Source: Flavobacterium beibuense (lineage in GTDB: Bacteria > Bacteroidota > Bacteroidia > Flavobacteriales > Flavobacteriaceae). From it: DNA of 64,000 nucleotides. Each line of letters starts with the position of its first letter. The stretch's first letter is position 1. The notes below the pieces were generated by a model. The model saw nothing but the letters and a program-made list of their open reading frames with translations. It was not told where the DNA came from and searched no databases. The stretch spans positions 124,001 to 188,000 of the forward strand of contig NZ_JUIW01000001.1 of NCBI RefSeq assembly GCF_004151245.1, given 5' to 3'. Of the stretch, positions 9,298 through 20,949 are shown in pieces. The translations under genes were made by a program, and so were the position numbers.

Positions 9298-9678
9298 ATG
9301 CCAACAATTCAGCAATTAGTAAGAACAGGGAGAGCCCAGATAACTAAGAAGAGTAAATCGGCTGCTTTAGATTCTTGCCCTCAAAGAAGAGGGGTTTGTA
9401 CACGTGTTTACACTACTACACCTAAGAAACCGAATTCTGCAATGCGTAAAGTTGCAAGGGTTCGTTTAACTAACGGTAATGAGGTAAATGCTTACATTCC
9501 TGGAGAGGGACACAATCTGCAAGAGCACTCGATAGTATTAGTTAGAGGCGGAAGGGTAAAAGATTTACCAGGAGTTAGATACCACATCGTTCGTGGTGCT
9601 TTGGATACTGCCGGTGTTAACGGTAGGTTACAAAGAAGGTCTAAGTATGGTGCAAAACGCCCTAAAGACAAAAAGTAA
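9298..9678 (+). CDS. rpsL: Ribosomal protein S12
   Basis: This 126-residue protein of the 30S decoding centre is colinear with E. coli S12 through [13 protein letters not shown] and [15 protein letters not shown]. Lys43 and Lys88, where streptomycin-resistance changes occur, are both wild type. It is the first gene of the str group, 53 bases after the strong promoter, and is followed by rpsG after 25 bases. It checks codon-anticodon pairing on the 30S subunit. Confidence 0.98.
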   Translation: MPTIQQLVRTGRAQITKKSKSAALDSCPQRRGVCTRVYTTTPKKPNSAMRKVARVRLTNGNEVNAYIPGEGHNLQEHSIVLVRGGRVKDLPGVRYHIVRGALDTAGVNGRLQRRSKYGAKRPKDKK

Positions 9679-9703
9679 TTTTAAAAACTTTTAAAGTAAA
9701 GAC

Positions 9704-10180
9704 ATGAGAAAAAGACAGGCCAAAAAAAGACCTCTTTTACCAGATCCGAAGTTTAACGATCAATTAGTAACACGTTTTGTAAACAACTTAATGTGGGACG
9801 GTAAAAAATCAACTGCTTTTAAAGTATTCTATGATGCTATTGAAATCGTAGAACAGAAAAAACAGGATGCGGAGAAATCAGCATTAGAGACTTGGAAAGA
9901 TGCTATTAACAATGTAATGCCTCACGTGGAAGTAAGAAGCCGCAGAGTAGGTGGTGCTACTTTTCAGATCCCAATGCAGATCAGACCAGACAGAAAAATC
10001 TCTATGGCTATGAAATGGCTGATCCTTTATGCAAGAAAAAGAAATGAGAAATCTATGGCTCAGAGACTAGCTTCTGAAATTTTAGCTGCTGCTAAAGAAG
10101 AAGGTGCTGCTGTTAAAAAGAGAATGGATACTCATAAGATGGCAGAAGCTAACAAAGCGTTCTCTCACTTTAGATTTTAA
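9704..10180 (+). CDS. rpsG: Ribosomal protein S7
   Basis: A 158-residue S7 with the family opening [19 protein letters not shown] and the core [17 protein letters not shown]7 nucleates assembly of the 30S head by binding the 3' domain of 16S rRNA, and lies near the exit tRNA site. It sits between rpsL and fusA with short gaps, the universal str order. In E. coli S7 represses this operon by binding the rpsL-rpsG gap; here that gap is only 25 bases and shows no clear hairpin. Confidence 0.98.
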   Translation: MRKRQAKKRPLLPDPKFNDQLVTRFVNNLMWDGKKSTAFKVFYDAIEIVEQKKQDAEKSALETWKDAINNVMPHVEVRSRRVGGATFQIPMQIRPDRKISMAMKWLILYARKRNEKSMAQRLASEILAAAKEEGAAVKKRMDTHKMAEANKAFSHFRF

Positions 10181-10205
10181 TTCATAAAGAAACATTATAA
10201 ATAAA

Positions 10206-12329
10206 ATGGCAAGAGATTTAAAATATACTAGAAATATAGGTATTGCTGCTCACATTGATGCCGGTAAAACGACAACAACTGAGCGTATACTTTTTTACAC
10301 GGGTAAATCACACAAGATAGGTGAGGTACACGATGGTGCTGCTACCATGGACTGGATGGCACAGGAGCAGGAAAGAGGTATTACAATTACTTCTGCTGCT
10401 ACAACTTGTACCTGGAACTTCCCTACAGAGCAGGGTAAGGCGCTTGAGAATACTAACCCGTACCACTTTAACATCATCGATACTCCGGGTCACGTTGACT
10501 TTACAGTAGAGGTAAACCGTTCATTAAGGGTTCTTGATGGTCTTGTTTTCCTTTTCAGTGCGGTAGATGGTGTTGAGCCACAGTCTGAAACTAACTGGAG
10601 ACTTGCAGATAACTACAGAGTTCCTCGTATGGGATTCGTAAACAAAATGGACCGTCAGGGTTCAAACTTCCTTGCAGTTTGTCAGCAGGTTAAAGATATG
10701 CTTAAGTCTAACGCTGTGCCAATTGTATTACCAATTGGTGATGAGGCAGACTTTAAAGGTGTAGTAGACCTTATCAAAAATCAGGCTATTGTATGGCATG
10801 ATGATACTCAGGGAGCTACATTTGATATCGTTCCTATTCCGGATGATTTAAAAGAAGAAGCTCATCAGTACAGATCTCAACTAATCGAAGAGGTTGCTGC
10901 TTATGATGAAAACCTTCTTGAGAAATATATGGAGGATGAAAACTCTATAACTGAAGAAGAAATAAACGAGGCGTTAAGAAAAGCTACTATTGATATGGCT
11001 ATCATCCCAATGCTTTGTGGTTCTTCATTCAAAAATAAAGGTGTTCAGTTCATGCTGGATGCAGTTTGTAAATTCCTTCCTTCGCCACTTGATAAAGAGG
11101 CTATCGACGGAACAAATCCTGATACAGAGGAGCCAATTTTCCGTAAGCCGTCAGTAACCGAGCCGTTCGCTGCGTTAGCATTTAAAATTGCTACTGACCC
11201 TTATGTAGGTCGTTTAGCATTCTTTAGAGCTTATTCAGGTCGTCTTGATGCTGGTTCTTATGTGTTTAATACTCGTTCAGGAAACAAGGAGCGTATATCT
11301 CGTATTTACCAAATGCACGCTAACAAGCAAAATGCTATCGATTTCATCGAGGCTGGAGATATTGGAGCTGCTGTAGGTTTTAAAGATATTAAAACTGGTG
11401 ATACTCTTTGTGATGAGAAACACCCAATCGTACTTGAGAGTATGAACTTCCCTGATCCGGTAATCGGTATCGCTATCGAGCCTAAAACTAAGGCAGACGT
11501 AGATAAAATGGGTATGGCTTTAGCTAAACTTGCTGAAGAGGATCCAACGTTTACAGTGAGAACTGACCAGGCTTCAGGACAAACTATCATCTCTGGTATG
11601 GGTGAGCTTCACTTAGACATCCTTGTTGACCGTCTTAAGAGAGAATTCAAAGTTGAGGTTAACCAAGGTGAGCCTCAGGTTGAGTACAAAGAAGCTCTTA
11701 CGCGTAATGCCAGCCACAGAGAGGTTTACAAAAAACAATCAGGTGGTCGTGGTAAATTCGCAGACATCGTGTTCAAAATTGAGCCTGCAGATGAAAATGT
11801 TGTTGGTCTTCAGTTTGTTAACGAGGTTAAAGGTGGTAACGTACCAAAAGAGTTTATACCTGCTGTAGAGAAAGGTTTCAAAGAAGCTATGAAACAAGGT
11901 CCTCTTGCCGGTTATGAAATGGATAGTATGAAGGTGACTCTAACGGATGGTTCATTCCACCCGGTTGACTCTGATGCTCTTTCTTTCGAATTAGCTGCTA
12001 AAATGGGTTACAAAGAGTCTGCTAAAGCTGCAGGAGCTGTAATTCTTGAGCCTATCATGAAGCTTGAGGTTCTTACTCCTGAAGAGAATATGGGTGATAT
12101 CGTTGGTGACCTTAACAGAAGAAGAGGTCAAATCAACAACATGGATGACAGAGCTGGTTCTAAAGTTGTTAAAGCAAGCGTTCCGCTTTCAGAAATGTTT
12201 GGTTATGTAACTACTCTAAGAACACTTTCTTCGGGTCGTGCAACATCAACTATGGAGTTCTCTCACTATGCTGAAACACCTTCTAATATTTCAGAAGAGG
12301 TAATTAAAAAAGCAAAAGGTAACGCTTAA
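10206..12329 (+). CDS. fusA: Elongation factor G
   Basis: This 707-residue translocation GTPase has its P-loop AHIDAGKT at 15-22, the switch region [15 protein letters not shown] (G3) and NKMD (G4), followed by the domain II to V sequence expected of EF-G ([22 protein letters not shown]). It drives movement of tRNA and mRNA after peptide bond formation. It is 25 bases after rpsG and 11 before rpsJ, so the str and S10 groups are joined in one unit. No tuf gene follows, unlike the E. coli str operon. Confidence 0.98.
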   Translation: MARDLKYTRNIGIAAHIDAGKTTTTERILFYTGKSHKIGEVHDGAATMDWMAQEQERGITITSAATTCTWNFPTEQGKALENTNPYHFNIIDTPGHVDFTVEVNRSLRVLDGLVFLFSAVDGVEPQSETNWRLADNYRVPRMGFVNKMDRQGSNFLAVCQQVKDMLKSNAVPIVLPIGDEADFKGVVDLIKNQAIVWHDDTQGATFDIVPIPDDLKEEAHQYRSQLIEEVAAYDENLLEKYMEDENSITEEEINEALRKATIDMAIIPMLCGSSFKNKGVQFMLDAVCKFLPSPLDKEAIDGTNPDTEEPIFRKPSVTEPFAALAFKIATDPYVGRLAFFRAYSGRLDAGSYVFNTRSGNKERISRIYQMHANKQNAIDFIEAGDIGAAVGFKDIKTGDTLCDEKHPIVLESMNFPDPVIGIAIEPKTKADVDKMGMALAKLAEEDPTFTVRTDQASGQTIISGMGELHLDILVDRLKREFKVEVNQGEPQVEYKEALTRNASHREVYKKQSGGRGKFADIVFKIEPADENVVGLQFVNEVKGGNVPKEFIPAVEKGFKEAMKQGPLAGYEMDSMKVTLTDGSFHPVDSDALSFELAAKMGYKESAKAAGAVILEPIMKLEVLTPEENMGDIVGDLNRRRGQINNMDDRAGSKVVKASVPLSEMFGYVTTLRTLSSGRATSTMEFSHYAETPSNISEEVIKKAKGNA

Positions 12330-12340
12330 TTCAAAGAAAA

Positions 12341-12646
12341 ATGAGTCAAAAAATCAGAATAAAATTAAAATCATACGATCATAGCCTTGTAGACAAGTCT
12401 GCTGAGAAGATCGTTAAAACTGTAAAAAGTACAGGTGCAGTTGTAACAGGTCCAATTCCGTTACCTACACACAAAAAGATTTTTACTGTACTACGTTCTC
12501 CGCACGTAAACAAAAAATCAAGAGAGCAGTTTGAAGTTAGTTCATACAAAAGACTTCTTGATATTTACAGTTCTTCTTCTAAAACTATCGATGCTCTTAT
12601 GAAATTAGAGCTTCCTAGTGGTGTTGAAGTAGAGATCAAAGTGTGA
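12341..12646 (+). CDS. rpsJ: Ribosomal protein S10
   Basis: A 101-residue S10 ([20 protein letters not shown], with the loop [22 protein letters not shown]). It is part of the 30S head and, in the NusE role, of transcription antitermination. It starts 11 bases after fusA. The 103-base gap that follows, before rplC, carries a strong hairpin. Confidence 0.98.
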   Translation: MSQKIRIKLKSYDHSLVDKSAEKIVKTVKSTGAVVTGPIPLPTHKKIFTVLRSPHVNKKSREQFEVSSYKRLLDIYSSSSKTIDALMKLELPSGVEVEIKV

Positions 12647-12662
12647 TAAATAAATAAAAGTA

Positions 12663-12702
12663 AAGAAGGTGTCAGGCGGTTTCTTTCTGCCTGATACTTC
12701 TT
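12663..12702 (+). promoter_or_regulatory. Stem-loop between rpsJ and rplC
   Basis: AAGAAG (12663-12668) pairs with CTTCTT (12697-12702). After a bulged G, TGTCAGGCGG (12670-12679) pairs with CTGCCTGATA (12687-12696) around a seven-base loop. No T run follows, so it is not a terminator. Its place before rplC and rplD suggests a ribosomal protein leader or an RNA processing site; E. coli L4 acts on its own operon through a leader hairpin upstream of rpsJ. Function is inferred from position only. Confidence 0.5.
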
Positions 12703-12749
12703 GCTATATAGAACAAAATTTAAATAAGTAATTATAATTAATTTTTAAT

Positions 12750-13367
12750 ATGTCTGGGTTAATTGGTAGAAAAATCGGCATGACCAGTATTTTCGATGAA
12801 AACGGAAAAAATATCCCGTGTACAGTAATCGAAGCTGGACCATGTGTTGTTACCCAAGTCAGAACCAATGAGGTTGACGGGTATAAAGCGTTGCAACTTG
12901 GTTTCGATGACAAGTCAGAAAAGCACACAACAAAAGCGGCTCAAGGTCACTTTAAGAAAGCTGGTACTGATGTGAAGAAAAGAGTCGTTGAATTCAAGTA
13001 TTTTGAACAAGAGCATAACTTAGGTGATGTTCTAACAGTAGATCTGTTTAATGAAGGTGAATTTGTAGATGTACAAGGTGTATCTAAAGGTAAAGGCTTC
13101 CAGGGTGTTGTTAAACGTCACGGTTTTGGTGGTGTTGGACAAGCTACTCACGGTCAGCACAACCGTTTAAGAGCGCCGGGTTCTGTAGGTGCATCATCTT
13201 ACCCGTCAAGAGTATTCAAAGGAATGCGTATGGCAGGTAGAACAGGAGGAGAAAATGTAACAGTTCAAAACCTTAGAGTTTTAAAAGTAGTAGCAGAGAA
13301 AAACCTACTGGTTGTTAAAGGATGTGTTCCTGGACACAAAAACTCTTACGTAATCATTCAAAAGTAA
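12750..13367 (+). CDS. rplC: Ribosomal protein L3
   Basis: A 205-residue L3 ([20 protein letters not shown]), with the conserved loop reaching the peptidyl transferase centre ([20 protein letters not shown]). It is an early assembly protein of the 50S subunit. Its TAA stop overlaps the ATG of rplD by one base (TAATG), which points to translational coupling. Confidence 0.98.
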   Translation: MSGLIGRKIGMTSIFDENGKNIPCTVIEAGPCVVTQVRTNEVDGYKALQLGFDDKSEKHTTKAAQGHFKKAGTDVKKRVVEFKYFEQEHNLGDVLTVDLFNEGEFVDVQGVSKGKGFQGVVKRHGFGGVGQATHGQHNRLRAPGSVGASSYPSRVFKGMRMAGRTGGENVTVQNLRVLKVVAEKNLLVVKGCVPGHKNSYVIIQK

Positions 13368-13996
13368 TGGAAGTAAAAGTATTAGATATCAACGGAAAAG
13401 AAACAGGCAGAACAGTTACTCTTTCTGACTCTGTATTCGCAATTGAGCCTAATAATCATGCGGTTTACCTGGATGTTAAACAATATTTAGCAAACCAGAG
13501 ACAAGGAACTCACAAAGCAAAAGAAAGAGCTGAAGTTACCGGAAGTACACGCAAGATTAAAAAGCAAAAAGGAACCGGTACTGCACGTGCAGGAAGTGTT
13601 AAGAATCCTTTGTTCAAAGGAGGAGGAACAGTTTTCGGGCCAAGACCAAGAAACTACTCTTTCAAACTGAACAAAAACCTTAAACGTTTAGCGAGAAAAT
13701 CTGCTCTATCAATCAAGGCAAATGAATCAAATTTAACAGTAGTTGAAGACTTCACTTTTGAAGCGCCAAATACTAAAAATTTCATTAACGTTTTGAAAGC
13801 TTTAGGGTTAGAGAATAAAAAATCTCTATTTGTGTTGGGTGATACAAATAAAAATGTATATTTGTCGTCACGCAATTTAAAGGCGTCTAATGTTGTAACT
13901 ACCTCTGAATTAAACACTTACGCAATTTTAAATGCGAATAATTTAGTTCTTTTAGAAGGTTCGTTAGAAGGAATTCAAGAAAATTTAAGTAAATAA
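13367..13996 (+). CDS. rplD: Ribosomal protein L4
   Basis: 209 residues from the ATG at 13367 ([20 protein letters not shown]). A longer in-frame reading begins at 13322, but it lies inside rplC and is not expected for L4. The extended loop ([19 protein letters not shown]) that lines the 50S exit tunnel is present. In E. coli L4 also represses its own operon; the hairpin upstream of rplC is the candidate site here. Confidence 0.97.
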   Translation: MEVKVLDINGKETGRTVTLSDSVFAIEPNNHAVYLDVKQYLANQRQGTHKAKERAEVTGSTRKIKKQKGTGTARAGSVKNPLFKGGGTVFGPRPRNYSFKLNKNLKRLARKSALSIKANESNLTVVEDFTFEAPNTKNFINVLKALGLENKKSLFVLGDTNKNVYLSSRNLKASNVVTTSELNTYAILNANNLVLLEGSLEGIQENLSK

Positions 13997-14003
13997 TAGG
14001 GCA

Positions 14004-14294
14004 ATGAGTATCATAATAAAACCTATCATTACCGAAAAAATAACTAAAGACGGTGAAATTTTCAACCGTTTTGGTTTTGTTGTTGACAAGAAAGCAAACA
14101 AAATCCAGATCAAAAATGCAGTTGAGGCTGCATACGGGGTTTCTGTTGTTGAAGTTAACACTATGAATTACAGGGCTGATAGAACAGTTAAATACACTAA
14201 GAGTGGTTTAATTAGCGGAAAGACAAGTGCTTATAAAAAAGCAATTGTACAAGTACAGGAAGGTGAAACAATAGATTTTTATAATAATATCTAA
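14004..14294 (+). CDS. rplW: Ribosomal protein L23
   Basis: A 96-residue L23 (MSIIIKPIITEKITK, FVVDKKANKIQIKNAVE). It lies at the exit of the 50S tunnel and is the docking site for trigger factor and the signal recognition particle. It is seven bases after rplD and six before rplB, in standard S10 order. Confidence 0.97.
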   Translation: MSIIIKPIITEKITKDGEIFNRFGFVVDKKANKIQIKNAVEAAYGVSVVEVNTMNYRADRTVKYTKSGLISGKTSAYKKAIVQVQEGETIDFYNNI

Positions 14295-14300
14295 TAGAAA

Positions 14301-15125
<825 letters not shown>

Positions 15126-15135
15126 TAAGTAAGAT

Positions 15136-15414
15136 ATGGCACGTTCATTAAAGAAAGGACCTTTCGTTCACTATAAATTAGAAAAGAAAGTTCAGGAAAA
15201 TATCGAAAAAGGTAACAAAGGAGTTGTTAAGACTTGGTCTAGAGCTTCAATGATTACTCCGGATTTTGTTGGACAGACTATCGCAGTTCACAACGGTCGT
15301 CAATTCGTACCGGTTTATGTTACAGAGAATATGGTAGGTCATAAATTAGGAGAATTTTCGCCAACAAGATCTTTCAGAGGTCATGCTGGTGCAAAAAATA
15401 AAGGTAAAAAATAA
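15136..15414 (+). CDS. rpsS: Ribosomal protein S19
   Basis: A 92-residue S19 ([19 protein letters not shown], with [18 protein letters not shown]). It sits in the 30S head with S13 near the A-site tRNA. It starts ten bases after rplB and lies nine bases before rplV. Confidence 0.98.
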   Translation: MARSLKKGPFVHYKLEKKVQENIEKGNKGVVKTWSRASMITPDFVGQTIAVHNGRQFVPVYVTENMVGHKLGEFSPTRSFRGHAGAKNKGKK

Positions 15415-15423
15415 TAAGAAGCT

Positions 15424-15837
15424 ATGGGAGTTCGTAAAAGAGAAAGAGCAGAGCAGATTAAGGAAGCTAACAAGCAAGTTGCGTTTGCTAAGTTAAATAA
15501 CTGCCCTACTTCGCCTAGAAAGATGCGTATTGTAGCAGATTTAGTAAGAGGTCAGAAAGTAGAATTAGCTCTTAATATATTAAAGTTTAACAGTAAAGAA
15601 GCTTCTCGCAAACTTGAGAAATTATTACTTTCTGCTATCAATAACTGGCAGCAGAAAAATGCTGAAGAGAGCTTAGAAGACGCCGGACTGTTTGTAAAAG
15701 AGATCAGAGTTGACGGTGGTATGATGCTTAAAAGGCTGAGACCAGCACCGCAAGGTCGTGCTCACAGAATAAGAAAACGCTCTAACCACGTTACTATCGT
15801 GTTAGGTGCTAATAATAATAACACACAAAGCAATTAA
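15424..15837 (+). CDS. rplV: Ribosomal protein L22
   Basis: A 137-residue L22 with a 20-residue N-terminal extension before the core ([18 protein letters not shown]) and the tunnel loop region ([22 protein letters not shown]). The loop lines the peptide tunnel where macrolides act; no deletion is seen in it. Bacteroidetes L22 proteins commonly carry such an extension. Confidence 0.97.
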   Translation: MGVRKRERAEQIKEANKQVAFAKLNNCPTSPRKMRIVADLVRGQKVELALNILKFNSKEASRKLEKLLLSAINNWQQKNAEESLEDAGLFVKEIRVDGGMMLKRLRPAPQGRAHRIRKRSNHVTIVLGANNNNTQSN

Positions 15838-15845
15838 TTAACAGT

Positions 15846-16571
15846 ATGGGACAAAAGACAAATCCAATAGGAAATCGCCTTGGTATCATCAGAGGATGGG
15901 ATTCCAACTGGTATGGTGGAAATGATTACGGTGATAAACTTGCCGAGGATCATAAAATCAGAAAGTATATCCATGCCCGTTTAGCTAAAGCAAGTGTGTC
16001 TAAAGTAATCATCGAGAGAACTTTAAAGCTTGTAACCGTTACTATCACTACTGCCCGTCCCGGTATTATTATCGGTAAAGGTGGTCAGGAGGTAGACAAG
16101 TTAAAAGAAGAGCTTAAGAAAATTACTGACAAAGAGGTTCAAATCAACATCTTTGAAATCAAAAGACCAGAACTTGATGCTTACTTAGTAGGTTCAAGCA
16201 TTGCTCGTCAGATTGAAAGCCGTATCTCTTACAGAAGAGCTATTAAAATGGCTATCGCTGCAGCTATGCGTATGAATGCTGAGGGTATTAAAGTTATGAT
16301 TTCAGGTCGTTTGAACGGTGCTGAGATGGCACGTTCAGAAATGTTCAAAGAAGGTAGAATTCCTCTATCAACTTTCAGAGCGGACATTGATTATGCACTT
16401 ACAGAGGCTCATACTACTTATGGTAGAATGGGAATTAAAGTGTGGATCATGAAAGGCGAAGTGTACGGTAAACGTGATCTTTCTCCGTTAGTGGGTATGG
16501 ATAAAAAACAATCCAAATCTACAGGATCAGGAAAGCCGGCAGGAAAACAAGGCCAACGCAAAAGAAAGTAA
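15846..16571 (+). CDS. rpsC: Ribosomal protein S3
   Basis: A 241-residue S3 ([20 protein letters not shown]) with a KH domain ([19 protein letters not shown]) at the mRNA entry site. A Lys/Ser/Gly-rich tail ([20 protein letters not shown]) extends the C-terminus. It helps the helicase activity of the 30S subunit. Normal S10 order, nine bases after rplV. Confidence 0.98.
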   Translation: MGQKTNPIGNRLGIIRGWDSNWYGGNDYGDKLAEDHKIRKYIHARLAKASVSKVIIERTLKLVTVTITTARPGIIIGKGGQEVDKLKEELKKITDKEVQINIFEIKRPELDAYLVGSSIARQIESRISYRRAIKMAIAAAMRMNAEGIKVMISGRLNGAEMARSEMFKEGRIPLSTFRADIDYALTEAHTTYGRMGIKVWIMKGEVYGKRDLSPLVGMDKKQSKSTGSGKPAGKQGQRKRK

Positions 16572-16590
16572 TTATTTAAACTAAAGAAAA

Positions 16591-17010
16591 ATGTTACAGC
16601 CTAAAAGAACAAAATACCGTAAGGTACAGAAAGGTAAAATGAAGGGCGTGTCTCAAAGAGGACACGAACTTTCTAATGGAATGTTTGGTATAAAATCTTT
16701 AGATTCATCTTTTATTACTTCTCGTCAAATCGAAGCTGCACGTATCGCTGCAACTCGTTACATGAAAAGAGAAGGTCAATTGTGGATTAAAATTTTCCCG
16801 GATAAACCTATCACTAAAAAACCTCTAGAGGTACGTATGGGTAAAGGTAAAGGTGCAGTTGAATATTGGGCTGCTGTTGTTAAACCGGGAAGAATAATGT
16901 TTGAAGTTGGCGGTGTGCCTTTGTCAGTAGCTAAAGAGGCTTTACGCCTTGCTGCACAAAAGCTTCCAGTAAAAACTAAGTTTATTGTTGCCAGAGATTT
17001 CGAAGCATAA
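16591..17010 (+). CDS. rplP: Ribosomal protein L16
   Basis: A 139-residue L16 ([37 protein letters not shown]). It organises the A-site region of the 50S subunit. It lies 19 bases after rpsC and 12 before rpmC. Confidence 0.98.
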   Translation: MLQPKRTKYRKVQKGKMKGVSQRGHELSNGMFGIKSLDSSFITSRQIEAARIAATRYMKREGQLWIKIFPDKPITKKPLEVRMGKGKGAVEYWAAVVKPGRIMFEVGGVPLSVAKEALRLAAQKLPVKTKFIVARDFEA

Positions 17011-17022
17011 TCTAAATTTATT

Positions 17023-17214
17023 ATGAAACAATCAGAAATTAAAGATCTATCTGCAGCTGAGTTGCAAACACAACTTGGAGAGTTACAGAAAACATATGCC
17101 GATCTAAAATCAGCTCACGCTATTTCTCCAATTGAAAACCCGTTACAAATAAGAACTGTAAGAAGGTCTATTGCTAGAGTAGCTACAGAGCTAAGCAAAA
17201 GAGAGTTACAATAA
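17023..17214 (+). CDS. rpmC: Ribosomal protein L29
   Basis: A 63-residue, mostly helical L29 (MKQSEIKDLSAAELQTQLGE). It binds beside L23 at the tunnel exit. Its position between rplP and rpsQ is the standard one. Confidence 0.96.
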   Translation: MKQSEIKDLSAAELQTQLGELQKTYADLKSAHAISPIENPLQIRTVRRSIARVATELSKRELQ

Positions 17215-17231
17215 ATGTATTCTGCTGAAAG

Positions 17232-17489
17232 ATGGAAAAAAGAAATTTAAGAAAAGAGAGAATAGGTGTGGTTACTAGCAACAAAATGACAAAGTCTATT
17301 GTTGTTTCTGAAACAAGAAGAGTAAAACACCCATTATATGGTAAGTTCGTGTTAAAAACTAAAAAATACGTTGCACACGACGAAACAAATGACTGTAACA
17401 TTGGTGATACAGTAAGGATTATGGAAACACGTCCTTTAAGTAAATCTAAATGTTGGAGATTAGTTGAAATCATTGAAAGAGCGAAGTAA
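17232..17489 (+). CDS. rpsQ: Ribosomal protein S17
   Basis: An 85-residue S17 with an OB fold ([36 protein letters not shown]). It is an early 30S body assembly protein. It lies 17 bases after rpmC and two before rplN. Confidence 0.97.
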   Translation: MEKRNLRKERIGVVTSNKMTKSIVVSETRRVKHPLYGKFVLKTKKYVAHDETNDCNIGDTVRIMETRPLSKSKCWRLVEIIERAK

Positions 17490-17491
17490 TT

Positions 17492-17860
17492 ATGGTACAA
17501 CAGGAATCTAGACTAAAAGTAGCAGACAACACGGGAGCAAAAGAAGTTTTGACTATTCGTGTATTAGGGGGTACGAAAAGACGTTACGCCTCTGTTGGAG
17601 ATAAAATTGTAGTTTCAGTAAAAGATGCAACACCTAACGGTAACGTTAAAAAAGGAGCTGTGTCGACTGCAGTAGTTGTACGTACCAAAAAAGAAGTGAG
17701 AAGAGCCGATGGTTCATACATCAGATTTGATGATAACGCATGTGTATTATTAAATGCTGCTGGTGAAATGAGGGGAACTCGTGTTTTTGGTCCTGTAGCA
17801 AGAGAACTTCGTGAAAAACAATTCATGAAAATTGTATCATTAGCACCAGAAGTGCTTTAA
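17492..17860 (+). CDS. rplN: Ribosomal protein L14
   Basis: A 122-residue L14 ([20 protein letters not shown], with [14 protein letters not shown]). It forms an intersubunit bridge with 16S rRNA and binds the silencing factor RsfS. Length and order are normal. Confidence 0.98.
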   Translation: MVQQESRLKVADNTGAKEVLTIRVLGGTKRRYASVGDKIVVSVKDATPNGNVKKGAVSTAVVVRTKKEVRRADGSYIRFDDNACVLLNAAGEMRGTRVFGPVARELREKQFMKIVSLAPEVL

Positions 17861-17871
17861 TTGTTTTAAAG

Positions 17872-18186
17872 ATGATAAAGCTAAAGATAAAATCAGGAGA
17901 TACAGTAAGAGTTATTGCCGGAGACCACAAAGGTTCTGAAGGTAAAGTTCTTAAAGTTCTTCGTGAGAAAAACAAAGCGATCGTAGAAGGCGTTAACATG
18001 GTGTCTAAACACACTAAACCAAGCGCTAGTAACCCTCAGGGTGGTATCGTGAAGAAAGAAGCTCCTATCCATATTTCTAACATCGCACTTGTTGATCCTA
18101 AAACTAAGGAGACTACAAGAACTGGTGTAAGAACTGAAGGAGATAAGAAAGTGAGATTTTCAAAAAAATCTAATCAAGTATTATAG
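17872..18186 (+). CDS. rplX: Ribosomal protein L24
   Basis: A 104-residue L24 with a KOW motif ([20 protein letters not shown]). It starts 50S assembly. Its TAG stop (18184-18186) shares its last base with a GTG that opens an upstream reading of the next gene; the next ATG is at 18189. Confidence 0.97.
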   Translation: MIKLKIKSGDTVRVIAGDHKGSEGKVLKVLREKNKAIVEGVNMVSKHTKPSASNPQGGIVKKEAPIHISNIALVDPKTKETTRTGVRTEGDKKVRFSKKSNQVL

Positions 18187-18188
18187 TG

Positions 18189-18740
18189 ATGGCTTATATA
18201 CCAAGATTAAAAGAAGAATATAAGAACAGAGTTATCTCTGCTCTTACAGAAGAGTTCGGTTATAAAAACGTGATGATGGTTCCAAAACTTGAAAAAATCG
18301 TTTTAAGCCGTGGAGTTGGTGCAGCTGTGTCTGACAAGAAATTAATTGATCACGCAGTTGAAGAGTTAACAAAAATTACTGGTCAAAAAGCTGTGGCTAC
18401 TATTTCTAAAAAGGACGTTGCGACATTCAAATTGAGAAAAGGTATGCCAATTGGTGCTAAAGTAACTTTACGTGGTGAAAGAATGTATGAGTTTTTAGAT
18501 AGACTTATCACTTCTGCACTTCCACGTGTAAGAGACTTTGGTGGTATCAAAGCAACTGGTTTTGACGGTAGAGGTAATTACAACCTGGGTGTTACTGAGC
18601 AAATCATTTTCCCTGAAATTGATATTGACAAAGTAAATAAAATTGCAGGTTTTGATATTACATTTGTAACTTCTGCACAAACCGATAAAGAAGCGAAGTC
18701 ATTATTAGCAGAATTAGGATTACCTTTTAAAAAGAATTAA
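18189..18740 (+). CDS. rplE: Ribosomal protein L5
   Basis: 183 residues from the ATG at 18189 ([20 protein letters not shown]). A GTG one codon earlier (18186) is possible but would overlap the rplX stop, and the ATG gives the family N-terminus. It contains the 5S rRNA-binding core ([24 protein letters not shown] segment and [15 protein letters not shown]). It connects 5S rRNA and the P-site tRNA. Confidence 0.97.
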   Translation: MAYIPRLKEEYKNRVISALTEEFGYKNVMMVPKLEKIVLSRGVGAAVSDKKLIDHAVEELTKITGQKAVATISKKDVATFKLRKGMPIGAKVTLRGERMYEFLDRLITSALPRVRDFGGIKATGFDGRGNYNLGVTEQIIFPEIDIDKVNKIAGFDITFVTSAQTDKEAKSLLAELGLPFKKN

Positions 18741-18743
18741 GTT

Positions 18744-19013
18744 ATGGCTAAAGAATCAATGAAAGCCCGCGAGGTAAAAAGACAAGCATTAGTAGAAAAG
18801 TATGCAGAAAAGAGAAAAGCTCTTTTAGAAGCCGGAGATTATGAAGGTCTGCAAAAATTACCTAAAAATGCTTCTCCTGTACGTTTACACAACCGTTGCA
18901 AACTAACAGGAAGACCAAGAGGGTATATGCGTCAATTCGGTATTTCACGTGTAACTTTCCGTGAAATGGCAAACAACGGGTTGATACCAGGAGTTAAGAA
19001 AGCCAGCTGGTAA
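18744..19013 (+). CDS. rpsN: Ribosomal protein S14, zinc-independent form
   Basis: An 89-residue S14 ending in [11 protein letters not shown]. It has a single cysteine ([14 protein letters not shown]), so it cannot form the four-Cys zinc site of the short S14 form and is the zinc-independent type. It sits in the 30S head. The 70-base gap after it carries a hairpin before rpsH. Confidence 0.97.
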   Translation: MAKESMKAREVKRQALVEKYAEKRKALLEAGDYEGLQKLPKNASPVRLHNRCKLTGRPRGYMRQFGISRVTFREMANNGLIPGVKKASW

Positions 19014-19030
19014 TAAAAGAATTATAAATT

Positions 19031-19069
19031 GGTTTCAGGTTCGGCCTTAACAGGCCGAAAACCGTTACC
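19031..19069 (+). promoter_or_regulatory. Stem-loop just before rpsH
   Basis: TTCGGCCT (19040-19047) pairs with AGGCCGAA (19052-19059) around TAAC. Outer pairs GG/CC and GGT/ACC are separated by small internal loops, and no T run follows. S8 represses the spc operon in E. coli by binding an mRNA helix that resembles its 16S site. The position directly upstream of rpsH makes an S8 leader plausible, but this is inference. Confidence 0.45.
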
Positions 19070-19083
19070 GCAAATTAATAAAT

Positions 19084-19482
19084 ATGTATACAGATCCTAT
19101 CGCAGATTATCTAACTAGAGTTAGAAATGCAGTAAGAGCTAACCACAAAGTGGTAGAGATTCCTGCTTCTAACCTTAAGAAGGAGATCACAAAGATTTTA
19201 TTCGATCAGGGATATATCTTAAGCTACAAGTTTGATGACAGTACTGTACAAGGTACAATCAAAATCGCTCTAAAGTATGATAAAGAGACTAAAGAGCCAG
19301 TAATTAAAGATATCCAGAGAATTAGTAAACCAGGTTTACGTAAATATGCAGGTGCTGATAACCTACCTAGAATCCTTAACGGATTAGGTATAGCTATCGT
19401 TTCTACATCAAAAGGTTTGATGACCGGGAAACAGGCTAAACAACTTAATGTTGGTGGTGAGGTAATCTGTTACGTATACTAA
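19084..19482 (+). CDS. rpsH: Ribosomal protein S8
   Basis: A 132-residue S8 ([21 protein letters not shown]-terminal [20 protein letters not shown]). It binds helix 21 of 16S rRNA and is the known translational repressor of the spc operon in E. coli. A hairpin precedes the gene here. Confidence 0.98.
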   Translation: MYTDPIADYLTRVRNAVRANHKVVEIPASNLKKEITKILFDQGYILSYKFDDSTVQGTIKIALKYDKETKEPVIKDIQRISKPGLRKYAGADNLPRILNGLGIAIVSTSKGLMTGKQAKQLNVGGEVICYVY

Positions 19483-19499
19483 TAATAAAGACTTATACG

Positions 19500-20042
19500 A
19501 TGTCAAGAATAGGTAAAAATCCAATTGCAATACCGTCTGGAGTAACAGTAGATGTTAAAGAAGGCGTTGTTACAGTAAAAGGAAAAAAAGGTGAGCTTTC
19601 TCAGGAATTTACAGATGTAACTGTAAAAATTGAAGAGGGCAAAGTTATTGTTGAAAGATCTTCTGACAACAAAAACGACAGATCTAAGCACGGTTTATAC
19701 AGAGCCCTTATCAATAACATGATTTTAGGTGTTTCTGAAGGCTTTACAAAAGAACTTGAATTGGTAGGTGTTGGTTACAGGGCTTCTAATCAAGGTAATA
19801 AACTTGATATAGCTCTTGGTTTTTCTCACAATATCGTTTTAGAAGTTGTGCCTGAAGTAACTGTAGAAACTGTATCTGAAAAAGGTAAAAACCCTATCAT
19901 TAAACTAGCTTCTCATGATAAACAACTTTTAGGCCAGGTGGCGGCAAAGATTAGATCTTTCCGTAAACCTGAACCATACAAAGGAAAAGGAGTTAAGTTT
20001 GTAGGTGAAGTATTGAGAAGAAAAGCAGGTAAATCAGCTTAA
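19500..20042 (+). CDS. rplF: Ribosomal protein L6
   Basis: A 180-residue L6 ([40 protein letters not shown]) near the sarcin-ricin loop and factor-binding site of the 50S subunit. It lies 17 bases after rpsH and 11 before rplR. Confidence 0.98.
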   Translation: MSRIGKNPIAIPSGVTVDVKEGVVTVKGKKGELSQEFTDVTVKIEEGKVIVERSSDNKNDRSKHGLYRALINNMILGVSEGFTKELELVGVGYRASNQGNKLDIALGFSHNIVLEVVPEVTVETVSEKGKNPIIKLASHDKQLLGQVAAKIRSFRKPEPYKGKGVKFVGEVLRRKAGKSA

Positions 20043-20053
20043 AAATTAAGACT

Positions 20054-20404
20054 ATGTCATTAACAAAATCTGAAAGAAGACAAAGAATTAAGTTCAGAAT
20101 CAGAAAGATTGTAAGCGGAACTGCTGCTCAACCAAGACTTTCTGTTTTCAGGAGCAATAAAGAGATCTATGCTCAAATCATAGATGACGTGAACGGTGTT
20201 ACTCTAGCTTCTGCATCTTCAAGAGAGGCAGGAATAACTAAAGGTACTAACATTGAAACTGCAGCTGCAGTAGGTAAATTAGTAGCAGAGAAAGCTTTGA
20301 AAGCTGGTATCGAAACCATCACTTTTGATAGAGGTGGATACCTTTACCACGGACGTGTTAAATCATTAGCTGAAGGCGCTAGAGAAGCCGGACTTAAATT
20401 CTAA
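20054..20404 (+). CDS. rplR: Ribosomal protein L18
   Basis: A 116-residue L18 ([38 protein letters not shown]). It binds 5S rRNA with L5. Standard spc order. Confidence 0.98.
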   Translation: MSLTKSERRQRIKFRIRKIVSGTAAQPRLSVFRSNKEIYAQIIDDVNGVTLASASSREAGITKGTNIETAAAVGKLVAEKALKAGIETITFDRGGYLYHGRVKSLAEGAREAGLKF

Positions 20405-20412
20405 GAAAAATT

Positions 20413-20937
20413 ATGTATCATAATTATAAAAACGTAGAACTTGTAAAACCAAGCGGCCTTGAATTAAAGGACCGTTTGGTAAGTGTTAATCGTGTTACTA
20501 AAGTTACAAAAGGTGGTAGAGCTTTCGGTTTTTCTGCTATTGTAGTTGTAGGAGACGAGAATGGAGTAGTAGGCCACGGTCTTGGTAAATCTAAAGACGT
20601 ATCTGAAGCTATTGCTAAAGCAGTAGAGGATGCTAAAAAGAACCTTGTAAGAATCCCTCTTTCAAGCCAGACTGTACCTCATGAGCAAAAAGGTAAATTT
20701 GGTGGTGCTCGCGTACTACTAATGCCTGCTTCTCACGGTACCGGAGTAATTGCTGGTGGTGCTGTACGTTCAGTTCTTGAATCTGTAGGTATTCACGATG
20801 TATTATCAAAATCTCAAGGTTCATCAAATCCTCACAATGTGGTAAAAGCAACTTTTGATGCTTTATTACAAATGAGAAGCGCAGCTACTGTAGCTAAGCA
20901 AAGAGGTGTATCTTTAGAAAAAGTATTTAAAGGTTAA
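20413..20937 (+). CDS. rpsE: Ribosomal protein S5
   Basis: A 174-residue S5 with the double-stranded RNA-binding-like N-terminal domain ([20 protein letters not shown]) and the family motif [17 protein letters not shown]. It supports translational accuracy and mRNA entry. It is nine bases after rplR. Confidence 0.98.
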   Translation: MYHNYKNVELVKPSGLELKDRLVSVNRVTKVTKGGRAFGFSAIVVVGDENGVVGHGLGKSKDVSEAIAKAVEDAKKNLVRIPLSSQTVPHEQKGKFGGARVLLMPASHGTGVIAGGAVRSVLESVGIHDVLSKSQGSSNPHNVVKATFDALLQMRSAATVAKQRGVSLEKVFKG

Positions 20938-20949
20938 TTCAAGGAAAAA

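Noticed and set aside
13322..13366. Upstream extension of rplD
   Set aside because: It lies inside rplC in another frame; L4 proteins start at the ATG at 13367.
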